A stretch of DNA of 46,556 nucleotides from Bacteroidota bacterium (GTDB lineage: Bacteria > Bacteroidota > Bacteroidia > Cytophagales > UBA9547), in the NCBI GenBank assembly GCA_004293915.1, contig RDZG01000087.1, positions 1 to 46,556 on the forward strand, read 5' to 3'. Below, in pieces: positions 18,410-27,641 of the stretch (position 1 is its first letter; each line of letters begins with the position of its first letter). A program made the translations under genes and the position numbers. The notes beneath the pieces were generated by a model that was not told the origin of the DNA, did not search any database, and saw only the letters and a program-made list of their open reading frames with translations.

Positions 18410-18490
18410 GGTTATGAAATTGTAAAATTGAAAGTTTATAGTTGTTAAATTGAAATAAAAATCGCATATTTATTGACTAAATATTATTTT

Positions 18491-21262
18491 ATGAAAAAAC
18501 TATTCAGTGCAATTTTATATTTCCTTTTTTTAGTTCCAGCTTTGGTTTTTTCTCAAAAAGGAGATTTTTTTATTACACACTATTCGGCTGAAGATGAGCA
18601 AGTTGAAAACGAAAACTTTGCTATTGCACAAGATTATAATGGGCAAATTTTTTCGGCAAATCGCAGAGGTGTTTTAAAATTCGATGGAATCAATTGGCAA
18701 TTGATAAAAACATCTACCACAGCTTTGTCGATTGCAAGTGATAAAATCGAAAAAGCAGTTTATGTGGGTTGTTTAGATGGTTTTGGAATGATAAATACAG
18801 ACGATGCTGGCAACGAACAATACGCCTCTATTCTTACCGAAAAAGAAAAATATTTATCTATTTCTAAAATTATTGTTTTGCGAAAATATGTGTATTTTAT
18901 GGGTGATGGATTGCTTTATAAGTATACCAAAAAAGATAAAAAAATTACTAAACAATGGCAAAAATCAAATCAGTATAGTTTTGATAATATTTTTGAATAT
19001 TTAGACGAAGTTTATGTTTCAGACAAACAAAATGGCATTTTTAGAGTCGAAAACAACGAAATTAAGAAAATAGCTTTGCCTTTTTCGGTAAACGAAAAAG
19101 TGATTTGTGCCATTCCAACTGATAAAAATGCCACAATATTATTGACTGACAATAATAAAAGTTATTTGTATAGCGGCTATAGACTTGAGCCATACAAACT
19201 CGAAGATCAAAAATATGTAGAAGAATCGACCATTAATAATGGCATTGCGTTGGGCAACGATTTAGCTGTAATATCCACAAACAGAGGCGGTTGTTTGATT
19301 TTTAATATAAAAACCGGCAAAACTACTGCCATTGCAAATTATTACAGCGGAATGCCTGATAATGAGATTTTTGCACTTTGCAAAGATGCCCAATCTGGAA
19401 TTTGGGTTGCACATGAGTTTGGTTTTTCTAGAATTGATTATGAACTTCCATTAAAAACGTTTAGCAATTATGTTGGTTTAGAAGGACATTTAGAATCGGC
19501 AGTTTCGTTTAATGGTAAGCTTTTTGTAGCAACTAGCGAAGGCGTTTATTATCTAACCGAAACCCAAAATACTACTGAAATTACACAATACATCAAAAAA
19601 TCAATTCAAAAAAGCCAATCTGATGAAGAAACTAAAAATGGTAAATTGAACGAAACAGTTGAGCATCAAAAAGAAAAAGTAGAAAAAATAAAACGTTTTT
19701 TAGGCATTTTCAAACGAAAAGTTAAAGAACCTGAACCTGAAAAAGAATCATCTCAAAAAAACAATAAAGACAATAAAAATGAAAAGCCAAAAACAGAAGT
19801 ACAAGTTGTAAAAGTTAAAAAAACGGTAACAAATCCCGGAATAGGTTCTATAAAATATTATTTCAAAAAAATAGCTGGAATTGATTCAAAATGTACACAA
19901 ATTATTGTTTGGCAAAACAAACTTTTGGTTGGTTCAAATAATGGTGTTTATGAAATTTCAAACTTATCATCCAAAAAAATAAATCCTACACCAGTTTCGT
20001 ATTTATATGTATCAAAAAATCAAAAAAAGATTTTTATTGGTACCAAAGATGGAAATATTATAAGCTATAATTCGGTGGGTAATAATCTGGTTTTGAGCGA
20101 TTTACTAAATGATTATTCTGACGACATTATTAATATTTGCGAAAGCGATTCTTCATCTTTTTGGGTTAGTAGTAGCTATTATGTTTATAAATTTAAGACT
20201 TCAAAAAACGGTTTAGTTGCAAAAAGAGATACTTTTCTGATTAATAATCCTTTTTCTGATGATATTAATATTGTGTATTATGATAATAAATTAATGGCAA
20301 TTACATCATCGGATATTTATGTTTACAATGAAAAAGAGAATAAATTAATTTTAGATAGTATCTCAAAAGATGCAGTAGGAAAATATTATAGATTGATACA
20401 TACAGACAACAATAAGTTATGGATAAATAATGCTCAAAAATGGGAGTTATATGCTAATCCCAAAATCGAAAACCTTAATTTGAGTTTTTTAAATTTAATG
20501 TCTGATATTCAGGACATTACGATTGATTCGAAAACTAAAATTTGTTGGGTAATCACTCGAAATGGTTTGCTTTGCCAGTTTAATCCGTTGGTTGCATCCA
20601 ATACAGTAAATGGTAGTTCGCTATTTTTAAATTACATAGAATATGCAAATGGAAGGTCTTCAAAAACCGATGACATGATTATTCAAGAACACAAAAGTTC
20701 TGTATCTTTCAATTATATTATCCCCGAATATTTGGATGGAAAACAATGTACGTATTCTTATAAATTAAAAAATGTAGATAGTGAATCAGAAAATTGGTCG
20801 CCATGGGATGCAAACAATAAAATATCGTTTAGTCATTTGCAAAGTGGTGATTATGAATTGATTATTCGCTCAAAAAATACACTCGGACAAATCACATTCA
20901 GCAATCCAGTATATTTTTCTGTAAAACCACCTTATTGGCAAACATGGTGGTTTTATTTGTTAGAAGTTGTGTTTTTTGCAACGCTCATGGTTTTATCCGT
21001 AATTTTTAATAGAATTGGTGGAGAAAGAAAAATAGTAAGTAAAGTTCTTACCTTTGTAACGATAATTATGTTTGTGGAGTTAATTACAACTATAGTCGAA
21101 TCGTTTATTCAGTCTGATGATTCTCCAGTAATAAGCTTTGCAACTAAAGTAATTATTGCCATTGTGATTTTCCCAATCGAACAAGTTTTATATCGATTTA
21201 TAACAAAAAAATCAAATTTGAAAGACAAGAACAGTACAGGTAGTTCATTGTCAAACAGTTAG
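18491..21262 (+). CDS. Sensor-like beta-propeller / Y_Y_Y protein lacking a histidine kinase
   Basis: The 923-residue protein has a signal peptide (MKKLFSAILYFLFLVPALVF) and two-component-sensor propeller repeats ('AIAQDYNGQIFSANRRGVLKFDG', split here; 'ALCKDAQSGIWVAHEFGFSR'). A Lys/Glu-rich insertion occupies about residues 365-440. A Y_Y_Y domain spans about 745-820 ('YSYKLKNVDSESENWSPWD'), and three transmembrane helices follow. It ends there with no HisKA or HATPase domain, unlike hybrid two-component sensors. It may signal through a partner. ATG 18491 is chosen over TTG 18473 because it gives a clean signal peptide. The Ppx/GppA gene starts 11 bp after the stop. Confidence 0.83.
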   Translation: MKKLFSAILYFLFLVPALVFSQKGDFFITHYSAEDEQVENENFAIAQDYNGQIFSANRRGVLKFDGINWQLIKTSTTALSIASDKIEKAVYVGCLDGFGMINTDDAGNEQYASILTEKEKYLSISKIIVLRKYVYFMGDGLLYKYTKKDKKITKQWQKSNQYSFDNIFEYLDEVYVSDKQNGIFRVENNEIKKIALPFSVNEKVICAIPTDKNATILLTDNNKSYLYSGYRLEPYKLEDQKYVEESTINNGIALGNDLAVISTNRGGCLIFNIKTGKTTAIANYYSGMPDNEIFALCKDAQSGIWVAHEFGFSRIDYELPLKTFSNYVGLEGHLESAVSFNGKLFVATSEGVYYLTETQNTTEITQYIKKSIQKSQSDEETKNGKLNETVEHQKEKVEKIKRFLGIFKRKVKEPEPEKESSQKNNKDNKNEKPKTEVQVVKVKKTVTNPGIGSIKYYFKKIAGIDSKCTQIIVWQNKLLVGSNNGVYEISNLSSKKINPTPVSYLYVSKNQKKIFIGTKDGNIISYNSVGNNLVLSDLLNDYSDDIINICESDSSSFWVSSSYYVYKFKTSKNGLVAKRDTFLINNPFSDDINIVYYDNKLMAITSSDIYVYNEKENKLILDSISKDAVGKYYRLIHTDNNKLWINNAQKWELYANPKIENLNLSFLNLMSDIQDITIDSKTKICWVITRNGLLCQFNPLVASNTVNGSSLFLNYIEYANGRSSKTDDMIIQEHKSSVSFNYIIPEYLDGKQCTYSYKLKNVDSESENWSPWDANNKISFSHLQSGDYELIIRSKNTLGQITFSNPVYFSVKPPYWQTWWFYLLEVVFFATLMVLSVIFNRIGGERKIVSKVLTFVTIIMFVELITTIVESFIQSDDSPVISFATKVIIAIVIFPIEQVLYRFITKKSNLKDKNSTGSSLSNS

Positions 21263-21273
21263 TAATAAATCAA

Positions 21274-22158
21274 ATGTTAATAGGTGCAGTAGATATTGGC
21301 TCAAATGCCATGCGTTTTTTGGTTTCATCGGCTACAAATTTTGGAAATGGATGGGTAATTCAGCGTGTAGAATATTTGCGATATCCAATTCGATTAGGGG
21401 CAGATGTATTTACAGAACAAAGCATTAGCGAAGGCAAAATGAAAAAACTTGCCCAAATGATAGGTGCTTTTAAAACCATGTTTGAAGTTTTTGAAGTAGT
21501 CGATTTTGAAGTTTGTGCCACTTCTGCCATGCGAGATGCTGTAAATGGGATTGAAGTAATTGATTTTGTAGAAGCAGAAACTGGGGTTGTTATAAATGTT
21601 CTTTCGGGGCAACGAGAAGCCGATTTGATGGACAAAGCTATTACCAAATATTTGGATGATCAAGATTATTTGCATATAGATGTGGGAGGTGGAAGTACCG
21701 AATTAAATGTGATTTCTAAAAATAAAAAAATTGCATCAAAATCGTTTAATATTGGAAGTGTTCGTGCTTTGCAAGGTGGAATTCCGGACGAAAAATGGAA
21801 CGATTTGCATAATTGGATTGATACTTATGTAATAGGAAATGTGTCGAAACCCATTGCAATCGGCACTGGTGGAAATATAAAAAAACTACACGAACTATCT
21901 GGTTTACAGCCTGATATGCCAGTTATGTATCAACAATTGGTTTCCTTAAAAGACGAACTAAAGTCTATGACAATTGACGAACGGATGCAAAAGCTAAAAC
22001 TAAATCAAGATCGTGCAGATGTGATAGTTCCTGCCTCAGAAATTTATTTGAATACAATGAAATGGTCGGAAAGCGAAAAATTATTTTCGCCAAATACAGG
22101 ATTAATTGATGGTATAATAATTGATATTTTTGAGAAAAAAATGAAAATAAAATTATAG
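21274..22158 (+). CDS. Ppx/GppA family phosphatase (exopolyphosphatase)
   Basis: The 294-residue protein has the ASKHA-fold signatures of the family: 'VDIGSNAMRFLV' at the N-terminus, 'CATSAMRDAVNG', 'LSGQREADLMDKAI', 'HIDVGGGSTELNVI' and 'IGTGGNIKKLHEL'. It should hydrolyse polyphosphate or pppGpp. It is a short, single-domain form. It sits 11 bp downstream of the Y_Y_Y sensor-like gene, so the two are probably one operon, and it is convergent with the following minus-strand genes. Confidence 0.92.
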   Translation: MLIGAVDIGSNAMRFLVSSATNFGNGWVIQRVEYLRYPIRLGADVFTEQSISEGKMKKLAQMIGAFKTMFEVFEVVDFEVCATSAMRDAVNGIEVIDFVEAETGVVINVLSGQREADLMDKAITKYLDDQDYLHIDVGGGSTELNVISKNKKIASKSFNIGSVRALQGGIPDEKWNDLHNWIDTYVIGNVSKPIAIGTGGNIKKLHELSGLQPDMPVMYQQLVSLKDELKSMTIDERMQKLKLNQDRADVIVPASEIYLNTMKWSESEKLFSPNTGLIDGIIIDIFEKKMKIKL

Positions 22159-22188
22159 GTAATTTTTTTAAAACTAAGGTTTAGTGAT

Positions 22189-22806
22189 TTAGTATTTCGG
22201 AATAAAAAAATCTAAATTTTTAACTAATCTAGGAATATTCTCGAATGATGGCATACTATTTGGAATTTCTTTTATGTTTTCAAAGACAAAATTATCAATG
22301 TATAATGTGTCTATTTTGATTTCTTTTATAATTTTTGGATTGGTTAAAATACTTTCAAAATATTCATGTACTTGTTTAAGTGTGGTTTGGGTATACATTG
22401 GGAAATATTGAATTTTATTAAAATGTTTCCCATTTTGATTTATAAAAGCATATTTTAGACCACAATATAATGTACCATCTTTTAATTTGTTAATATCTTT
22501 ATAATCATATGTATTTGTGTCATTTGCTAGTTCAAATATTTGATTTTTAGTTTTTTGATCAATATCTATTTCAAAGCATTCTCGTTTTTTACCAAATGAT
22601 TCTCGAGTGATTAATATACATTTCCCAGTATCAGAAACTTCAATATAATGTCCTAAATAAAAGTTTCGTTTATAATAAGTGGAATCGATTTCTGAAAAAG
22701 AAGTATCAGGAGTAAAAGTACTATCAAACCAAGCTATTTTTCTATTGAAATTTAGCTTTTTGCATGAAAAAGTAAGAAATAATAAGGATAAGAGGAGATA
22801 TTTCAT
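22189..22806 (-). CDS. Lipoprotein of unknown function
   Basis: The 205-residue protein starts 'MKYLLLSLLFLTFSCKK' with a lipobox cysteine at residue 15 and no domain that I recognise. It is rich in Lys, Asp, Tyr and Phe. ATG 22806 is preferred over ATG 22830 because it places the lipoprotein signal at the N-terminus. The upstream gene (22818-23579) is broken by a stop codon, and the two were probably co-transcribed. Function unknown. Confidence 0.7.
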   Translation of the reverse strand: MKYLLLSLLFLTFSCKKLNFNRKIAWFDSTFTPDTSFSEIDSTYYKRNFYLGHYIEVSDTGKCILITRESFGKKRECFEIDIDQKTKNQIFELANDTNTYDYKDINKLKDGTLYCGLKYAFINQNGKHFNKIQYFPMYTQTTLKQVHEYFESILTNPKIIKEIKIDTLYIDNFVFENIKEIPNSMPSFENIPRLVKNLDFFIPKY

Positions 22807-22817
22807 TGTATTTGAAA

Positions 22818-23579
22818 TCATTTCCACCATTTTTCATTTTCTTTTGTTTGATATATTTTAGGGTTACCCTTCAATGCATTACTACCATAAGCATTATCGT
22901 AATTTTCCCAACCGTTTTTGATGTACTTTTTATTTATCCAAAACTCTCCAGCTCCAATATCTAGATCACTGCAATCTGGGATTTTAACATCTCCCCAATG
23001 ACATTTTTTTTGTGCTAAAGATTTATAATTTATCCAATTCCCAATAAATAGATTATTATTGAAACTATCTGCCGCACCTCTAAGACAATTGTATCTAAAA
23101 TTATTACTGGGATCTATAATAAAATGACTAGTTAAAGTACCTACAAACATCCCTGAAAATGGCTGATTTGTATTTTCAAATAATTTTAATAGTGATATTA
23201 TTGTGCCACATTTGTATTCAGGAAAATCATCGTCTATAAATATATTCGAGCTTAGTATTGTACATACGCCATTAAACTCACATATATTATTTTTGACTTT
23301 TGTTTTCCCATAAACAAAATATTGAAAAGGGTTATCATAACTTTTAATCAATGAAATTACTTTAAAATGAAATCTTTGAAAATTTTCTCCAATAAAACCT
23401 AAAGGATTACTTAGGCTAATTTTCTCATGAGTTCTTTCGTCATAAATTACACTATCAGGAATCCATATTTTGGCTAAGTCATATTTTTAAATTTGAGAAT
23501 AAAAGTCATTTTTTGCTGTTTGAGCAAATGTTTTTATATCAAAAATCAAAATGATAAATAAAACAATATATAACTTCAT
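22818..23579 (-). pseudogene. Secreted protein of unknown function, interrupted by one in-frame TAA
   Basis: From ATG 23579 the frame encodes a signal peptide (MKLYIVLFIILIFDIKTFAQ) and ten further residues, then hits TAA at 23489-23487 (codon 31). The same frame continues without another stop for over 220 residues to 22818, with natural-looking sequence on both sides ('YSQI' then 'KYDLAKIWIPDSV'). A single CAA or AAA to TAA change would explain this. The downstream part alone (from ATG 23351) would lack the signal peptide. The protein has cysteine pairs and a 'WGDVKIPDCSDLDIGAGEFW' segment. I recognise no family. A sequencing error cannot be excluded. Confidence 0.75.
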
Positions 23580-23620
23580 TTTCAATTTATTTATTCTCCT
23601 TCCACCCTATGGAATATAAT

Positions 23621-24160
23621 TTACCAATTTAGCCTAATTTCTTCTTTTATCATCATTTTGGCAAGTTCATTTTTGCACCATGTTTTTAATATGGAATCTT
23701 TTTTCAAATGTTTATCATAAATAGTTTTGTCTTTCATTTCAATATTATTAAAATAAATTTCAAAACAACAATGCGAATAATTACATGGTTCTATTCTGTG
23801 ATTTAGAAATATTTTTGCAATATTATGAGTTGGAAGCAACGTGTCTGAAAGTTTCTCATATTGATAACTTTCATTTAATTCTTTGATTTCCAAACAGATA
23901 AATGTTTGCTCATCATACTTTACAAATGAATGGAAATTTCCAAAATTGAACAAAACATCTTCTGGTTCAGAAAAAATATTCTCAGTATCATACCCTCGTC
24001 TATTTACAGAAATGTCATAAACAGAAATATAATCAAAAGGATTTAATTTTTCTTCAAGCTTACATCTTCTAAATAAAACCTCTCCAATATTAAAAAATTG
24101 TACTGGATTTCTATTTTTTGAGTGTAATCTTTCTGGTATGTGCTTTAGTTCGCAATTCAC
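23621..24160 (-). CDS. Unknown protein, third gene of a TIGR04255-led cassette
   Basis: The 179-residue protein starts at GTG 24160, 6 bp after the preceding stop. It is soluble, with no signal peptide, and has a 'RLHSKNRNPVQFFNIGEVLF' N-terminal part and a 'YDISVNRRGYDTENIFSEPE' motif, then a histidine/cysteine-rich middle (EPCNYSHCCFEIYF) and a Trp-containing C-terminus. No known family is recognised. Position and spacing tie it to the two upstream genes. Confidence 0.65.
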   Translation of the reverse strand: MNCELKHIPERLHSKNRNPVQFFNIGEVLFRRCKLEEKLNPFDYISVYDISVNRRGYDTENIFSEPEDVLFNFGNFHSFVKYDEQTFICLEIKELNESYQYEKLSDTLLPTHNIAKIFLNHRIEPCNYSHCCFEIYFNNIEMKDKTIYDKHLKKDSILKTWCKNELAKMMIKEEIRLNW

Positions 24161-24166
24161 AAATCG

Positions 24167-24604
24167 CTAAAAAGATAAAAATTTTAAAGCAACTAATTCT
24201 CCATCTACTTCATTTGTAAAGAAATCTAAAACATCTTTTTTAGTAGAATTTTTGTATGAAATAAAAGAATATGCTAGGACTCCATCTTCATTGATAATTA
24301 ATTTTGAAATTCCATTTTCTGATATTCTATTTAAACAAATTTCTCCATCAACTGCATTTGAGAAAGTAAAATATAATCTATTAGGATCCATAACTGATTG
24401 AAGTTTCAAAAAACATACTCGTAATAATTCAATACATTTTATTTGCTCATTAGTCATGCTAAATTTTGTATGTGCAATATCAAAACTTGCATCTAAGTCG
24501 TTCACTAAATTCACAACTAGTGATGGTTCAGAATTTGAAAAATCTTTTTTGTAACTTTCCTTTATACTTTGGGATTCAACGACATTTAATTCTGCAATAT
24601 TCAT
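24167..24604 (-). CDS. Unknown protein, second gene of a TIGR04255-led cassette
   Basis: The 145-residue soluble protein has no recognised domain. The middle reads 'LYFTFSNAVDGEICLNRISE' and continues 'GISKLIINEDGVLAYSFISY', which suggests a small beta-sheet domain after N-terminal helices. Its ATG overlaps the TGA of the TIGR04255 gene by 4 bp (ATGA), implying coupled translation. The third gene follows after 6 bp. Function unknown. Confidence 0.68.
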   Translation of the reverse strand: MNIAELNVVESQSIKESYKKDFSNSEPSLVVNLVNDLDASFDIAHTKFSMTNEQIKCIELLRVCFLKLQSVMDPNRLYFTFSNAVDGEICLNRISENGISKLIINEDGVLAYSFISYKNSTKKDVLDFFTNEVDGELVALKFLSF

Positions 24605-25305
24605 ATATCAAATAATATTTTGGTTTCTAAACGTAAAAGATTTTGGAATAATAAATTTTTGTATTCTCTCAACATTTCAAACATATTAATAATATCTGAG
24701 TTATCCACATTTTTTTCCACAGAAATATCCACAATAACCCTGTTTTTATCATTTATCAACTCCAATTTTTCATTTACAGTTCCATTAATATCATTTTTAT
24801 CATCTTTTGTGGAAAAGTTTAATAAAAATGGACCTTTACTATTAATTAGTTTTGGCATCTCAGGGTAAACAACTAAATATTTTGCTAAATCATATTTTGA
24901 ATCTTCTGGTAAATTAATCATATTCAAAAATCTACATGAAATTTTATTTATATATATTGAGTTATCTAGCAAAACAATATTTTCTAAGGCTTTTATTAAA
25001 TATGGTATTTCTTTTTCCCATCCATCATAAATATCTATTGAATGAAATGAAAGGTGAGAATATTTTAAATTGATTAACTTTTTTTTTCCTGAATTAAATA
25101 AATAACCATCTTTTTTAACTATTTTTTTGGTTTCCATTGAACTATTTACGTTTATTTCAACAGAAATACCTTGGTTGTCTTGTGGGTATGTATTTTTTAT
25201 ATATTCACAACTTCTAAATTTTTCTATTAAATCGTCTGAAATCAATTCCCTAAAGTATACTGTAAAAATTGCTTCTACTATTGGTAGATTTTTATAATTT
25301 TTCAT
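24601..25305 (-). CDS. TIGR04255 family protein (sporadically distributed, function unknown)
   Basis: The 234-residue protein fits TIGR04255: it opens 'LPIVEAIFTVYF', has 'KKDGYLFNSGKKKLINLKYS' and 'YDGWEKEIPYLIKALENI', then 'INKISCRFLNMINLPED', and ends with a 'MLREYKNLLFQNLLR' helix. The family is scattered across bacteria, often in small cassettes, without known function. It starts 8 bp after pgi and is the first of three tightly packed genes, so read-through from pgi is likely. The family call is from memory of its motif order. Confidence 0.78.
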   Translation of the reverse strand: MKNYKNLPIVEAIFTVYFRELISDDLIEKFRSCEYIKNTYPQDNQGISVEINVNSSMETKKIVKKDGYLFNSGKKKLINLKYSHLSFHSIDIYDGWEKEIPYLIKALENIVLLDNSIYINKISCRFLNMINLPEDSKYDLAKYLVVYPEMPKLINSKGPFLLNFSTKDDKNDINGTVNEKLELINDKNRVIVDISVEKNVDNSDIINMFEMLREYKNLLFQNLLRLETKILFDI

Positions 25306-25313
25306 AAAATTTT

Positions 25314-26951
25314 TTATTTATTCTCCTTCCACCAGTTCATCAAACCATTGGTTGAGCTATCGTGAGAGGTAACTTTAGTTGCACCTTCTAGTTCTGGAAG
25401 AATTACTTTAGCCAATTGTTTACCCAATTCTACTCCCCATTGGTCGTAAGGATTTACTTGCCAAATCATGCCTTGTACAAATATTTTATGTTCGTACATG
25501 GCTAGTAATGAGCCCAATACCTTTGGCGTGAGTTTTTTGAACATAATAGAATTTGTAGGTCTGTTGCCTTTAAAAACTTTGTGGGGCAATATTTTTTCTA
25601 ATTCAGCTCCCGATACTCCCGATTTTTCTAATTCAGCCTTTGCTTCGGCAGTCGTTTTTCCTTTCATCAAAGCTTCTGTTTGAGCAAAGAAGTTGGAAAG
25701 TAAAATTTTATGATGCTCTCCCAAAGGATTTTGCGTTTGTGCAGGAATGAAGAAATCGCATGGAATCAGTTTTGTGCCTTGATGAATCAATTGATAGAAA
25801 GCATGTTGCCCATTGGTGCCTGGCTCTCCCCAAATAATAGGACCTGTTTCGTAATCTACTTCTTTGCCATCGCGGGTTACAAATTTCCCATTGCTTTCCA
25901 TGTCTCCTTGTTGGAAATAGGCAGCAAAACGGTGCATATATTGGTCGTAAGGCAATAAAGCATGGCTATGTGCATCAAAAAAATTATTATACCAAATACC
26001 TAATAATGCTAATATTACAGGCAAGTTTTTGTCCCAATCTGCAGTGGCAAAATGGTTGTCCATCTCGTGTGCACCTTGCAAAAGTTCTTCAAAATTATCA
26101 AAACCTATGGATAAAGCGATAGAAAGTCCAATGGCAGACCAAAGCGAATATCTTCCACCTACCCAATCCCAAAATTCAAACATGTTAGCAGTATCAATCC
26201 CAAAAGCAGAAACGGATTTAGCATTGGTAGAAAGAGCCACAAAATGTTTAGCAACCGCTTTTTCGTCTATAGCAGATTTTAAAAACCATGCTTTTGCAAA
26301 TTCTGCATTGGCTAAAGTTTCTTGTGTGGTAAATGTTTTAGATGCAATAATAAAAATGGTAGTTTCTGGATTTACTTTTTTCAATGTTTCGGCTATGTGT
26401 GTGCCATCTACATTACTCACAAAGTGAACGTCTATATTTTTTTTGTAGGGTTTTAGAGCTTCTGTCACCATCACAGGACCTAAATCTGAACCTCCAATGC
26501 CTATATTTACAACATCGGTAATGCTTTTTCCTGAAAAACCTTTCCAAGAACCTGAATGGATTTTTGTGCAGAAATCTTTCATTTGCGCCAATACTTTGTT
26601 TACATCAGGCATCACATCTTTGCCTTCGAAAAGCACAGGTGTATTGCTTCTGTTTCTCAAAGCTGTATGCAAAACAGCTCGATTTTCAGTGAAATTTATT
26701 TTTTCGCCTGTGAACATTTTGCCTGCCCAATCGCCAACGTGCATTTCTTTGGCAAGATTCACTAGCAAGGTCATGGTTTCTTCCGAAATTCTATTTTTAG
26801 AAAAATCTAATAAAATATCGTTGAATTGAACTGAAAATTTTTCAAATCGTTTGCTATCATTAGCAAACATATCTTTCATTTGCAATGGTTTTACTTTTTC
26901 AGCGTGTGCTTTTAGGGCTTTCCACGAATTGGTTTGTGTGAGGTTTGTCAT
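25314..26951 (-). CDS. pgi: Glucose-6-phosphate isomerase
   Basis: The 545-residue enzyme matches PGI over its whole length: '[20 protein letters not shown]', '[17 protein letters not shown]', '[20 protein letters not shown]', '[20 protein letters not shown]', and '[13 protein letters not shown]' near the end. It interconverts glucose-6-phosphate and fructose-6-phosphate. It lies between accessory genes on both sides: HepT-like ends 5 bp upstream and the TIGR04255 gene starts 8 bp downstream. That is unusual for a glycolytic gene and suggests insertion of accessory modules around it. Confidence 0.97.
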   Translation of the reverse strand: MTNLTQTNSWKALKAHAEKVKPLQMKDMFANDSKRFEKFSVQFNDILLDFSKNRISEETMTLLVNLAKEMHVGDWAGKMFTGEKINFTENRAVLHTALRNRSNTPVLFEGKDVMPDVNKVLAQMKDFCTKIHSGSWKGFSGKSITDVVNIGIGGSDLGPVMVTEALKPYKKNIDVHFVSNVDGTHIAETLKKVNPETTIFIIASKTFTTQETLANAEFAKAWFLKSAIDEKAVAKHFVALSTNAKSVSAFGIDTANMFEFWDWVGGRYSLWSAIGLSIALSIGFDNFEELLQGAHEMDNHFATADWDKNLPVILALLGIWYNNFFDAHSHALLPYDQYMHRFAAYFQQGDMESNGKFVTRDGKEVDYETGPIIWGEPGTNGQHAFYQLIHQGTKLIPCDFFIPAQTQNPLGEHHKILLSNFFAQTEALMKGKTTAEAKAELEKSGVSGAELEKILPHKVFKGNRPTNSIMFKKLTPKVLGSLLAMYEHKIFVQGMIWQVNPYDQWGVELGKQLAKVILPELEGATKVTSHDSSTNGLMNWWKENK

Positions 26952-26955
26952 AAGG

Positions 26956-27351
26956 TTAATGGTATTTTTTAAGGTTTTGTAATAATAATTTCATTGTATC
27001 GCAATATAATGCAAGTTTTGATTCAAGTATAACAATAAAAGCTTCATTATAGGTATGTACTGACAGATTTCTGTTGCTTATAATTTCACTCCAAAGGGCT
27101 TCATCATCGATATAATCGCCAATTAAACTCGATTTGAATACATCTCTAGTAAATGCAATTTTATCGGCTCCTCTGCTTTCTAGTGCTTTTTTTAGGCATT
27201 TCCAAGCAATTTCATAAGTAAATTCAAATCGCTGGATTGTGGCATCTCGCTCAAGTTCTGTTTTATTGGGTTTATAGGCTACTTCAGCAAATTTATTTAA
27301 TGCCTTTTCAAAATCATCAATTTTAAAATGTAAATACCCTGTATCGCTCAT
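26956..27351 (-). CDS. HEPN-domain RNase toxin (HepT-like)
   Basis: The 131-residue helical protein belongs to the HI0074/HepT group of nucleotidyltransferase-partner HEPN proteins ('[20 protein letters not shown]'). The RNase motif Rx4HxY is intact as R94NLSVH99TY101. In the MntA-HepT system the tyrosine of this motif is adenylylated to silence the toxin. Its ATG overlaps the MntA-like stop by 4 bp, and pgi begins 5 bp after its stop, so it shares a transcript with pgi. Confidence 0.9.
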   Translation of the reverse strand: MSDTGYLHFKIDDFEKALNKFAEVAYKPNKTELERDATIQRFEFTYEIAWKCLKKALESRGADKIAFTRDVFKSSLIGDYIDDEALWSEIISNRNLSVHTYNEAFIVILESKLALYCDTMKLLLQNLKKYH

Positions 27352-27641
27352 AGTTCTTCAAAATTTGACAATGCCACACTCTTAAATCTTTCAGAAACTG
27401 TTTGAAAATCAACAAAATCGTAGAAATACAAGGTGGGTAAATCTTCTAAATCATCTTTAATATCAAATGTCATTCCACGTTCCAGAGGCATTCCAGCATC
27501 AATTCCAACGTCAATATCTGACTTGATTAATTCTGGTTTATTAGCTTGCGACCCAAAAATAAATAATTTGTATGATTTGTCGGGCAAATATTTTGCCACA
27601 ACACCACGAATCATATTTTTTATTTCTTCTTTGCGGGTCAT
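27348..27641 (-). CDS. Minimal nucleotidyltransferase antitoxin (MntA-like)
   Basis: The 97-residue protein carries the GSx10DxD motif as G30S31 ... D42ID44 ('IFGSQANKPELIKSDIDVGI'). In MntA-HepT pairs this domain adenylylates the HEPN toxin. It overlaps the Fic gene end by 4 bp (ATGA) and the HepT-like start by 4 bp, so the three genes are translationally coupled. All expected catalytic residues are present. Confidence 0.9.
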   Translation of the reverse strand: MTRKEEIKNMIRGVVAKYLPDKSYKLFIFGSQANKPELIKSDIDVGIDAGMPLERGMTFDIKDDLEDLPTLYFYDFVDFQTVSERFKSVALSNFEEL

